DNA of 20,120 nt from Larix sibirica. Lineage: Eukaryota > Streptophyta > Pinopsida > Pinales > Pinaceae. The position numbers were made by a program, and so were the translations under genes. This document shows, in pieces, positions 19,951-20,120 of the stretch (within the stretch, counting starts at the first letter, position 1; each line of letters starts with the position of its first letter). The stretch covers positions 1 to 20,120 of the forward strand of contig NWUY0304790337.1 of NCBI GenBank assembly GCA_004151065.3, read 5' to 3'. Under the pieces are notes generated by a model. It made no database searches and was not told the DNA's origin. It saw only the letters and a program-made list of their open reading frames with translations.

Positions 19951-20063
19951 GATTTGAACTAGTCTATCAAGAGTGGGAGATTTACTAACAAGACTGGGCA
20001 TATTAAGAGGATAGAGAGTTTGAACGTGGCCTATCAAGAGTGGGAAATTCGCTAACTAAAGTG
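19951..20063. repeat. two-copy tandem repeat, ~66-67-bp period
   Basis: CTATCAAGAGTGGGA occurs identically at 19964-19978 and 20031-20045. It is flanked on the left by TTTGAAC in both copies and on the right by CTAAC plus a TGG end. The second copy runs straight into the inverted GC-rich family element at 20065. Confidence 0.7.
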
Positions 20064-20064
20064 G

Positions 20065-20120
20065 AAAAGCTTGCTTGACCAAAGGTATACTTGCTTGACC
20101 GAAGGGAGGGCAAGGGAGGG
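20065..20120 (-). repeat. GC-rich CCTY-TTTGGTC family, inverted and partly duplicated; cut by the window edge
   Basis: CTTGCTTGACCAAAGG (20070-20085) is followed by a second start, CTTGCTTGACCGAAGG (20090-20105), then GAGGGCAAGGGAGGG to the window end. This is the reverse complement of the unit at 10846-10881, with its core doubled at a 20-bp spacing. The element may continue beyond the window. Confidence 0.65.

Overview
This window looks like gene-poor organelle DNA, most likely an intergenic stretch of a large seed-plant mitochondrial genome. Three things point that way. Base composition is even, with no dense coding on either strand. No open frame exceeds about 120 codons. The only clearly recognisable gene piece is the 3' end of an organelle/bacterial-type large-subunit (LSU) rRNA. 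I could not recognise any intact protein gene, tRNA, intron core, transposase or CRISPR array. The assignment rests on the character of the sequence and on the rRNA piece, not on a diagnostic mitochondrial protein gene. A nuclear insert of organelle DNA cannot be excluded.

Layout. Bases 1-7380 are non-coding, with short degenerate tandem and dispersed repeats (14-55, 231-300, 957-986 with 3406-3450, 5167-5243, 6996-7155). Bases 7387-7825 hold a 25-bp tandem repeat, then a long, nearly open Ala/Ser/Thr/Gly-rich frame broken by one stop. Bases 8214-8232 form a T-arm-like hairpin without a tRNA around it. The longest open frame (8698-9048, minus strand) is unrecognised. Bases 9568-9800 (minus strand) are the LSU rRNA 3'-end fragment, whose similarity fades before the sarcin-ricin loop. 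Bases 10041-11800 are the most repetitive part: a GTN-phased triplet tract, a ~30-bp degenerate minisatellite whose unit recurs at 678, 10221 and 14303, and a 15-bp motif repeated four times. Bases 12884-13640 contain a perfect 11-bp inverted repeat and scraps of protein-like reading frame. From 13641 to 18420 I see only small repeats, among them a 47-bp duplication at 17721. Bases 18425-20120 are again dense in tandem duplications with periods of about 13, 34, 35 and 66 bp, plus a second stop-broken Ala/Ser/Thr/Gly-rich frame (18698-19147).

No genes here work together as a pathway or operon. The window reads as decayed, repeat-seeded spacer DNA. The observations most worth following are the rRNA remnant, the two similar low-complexity frames, and the short repeat families found both in tandem and at distant sites.
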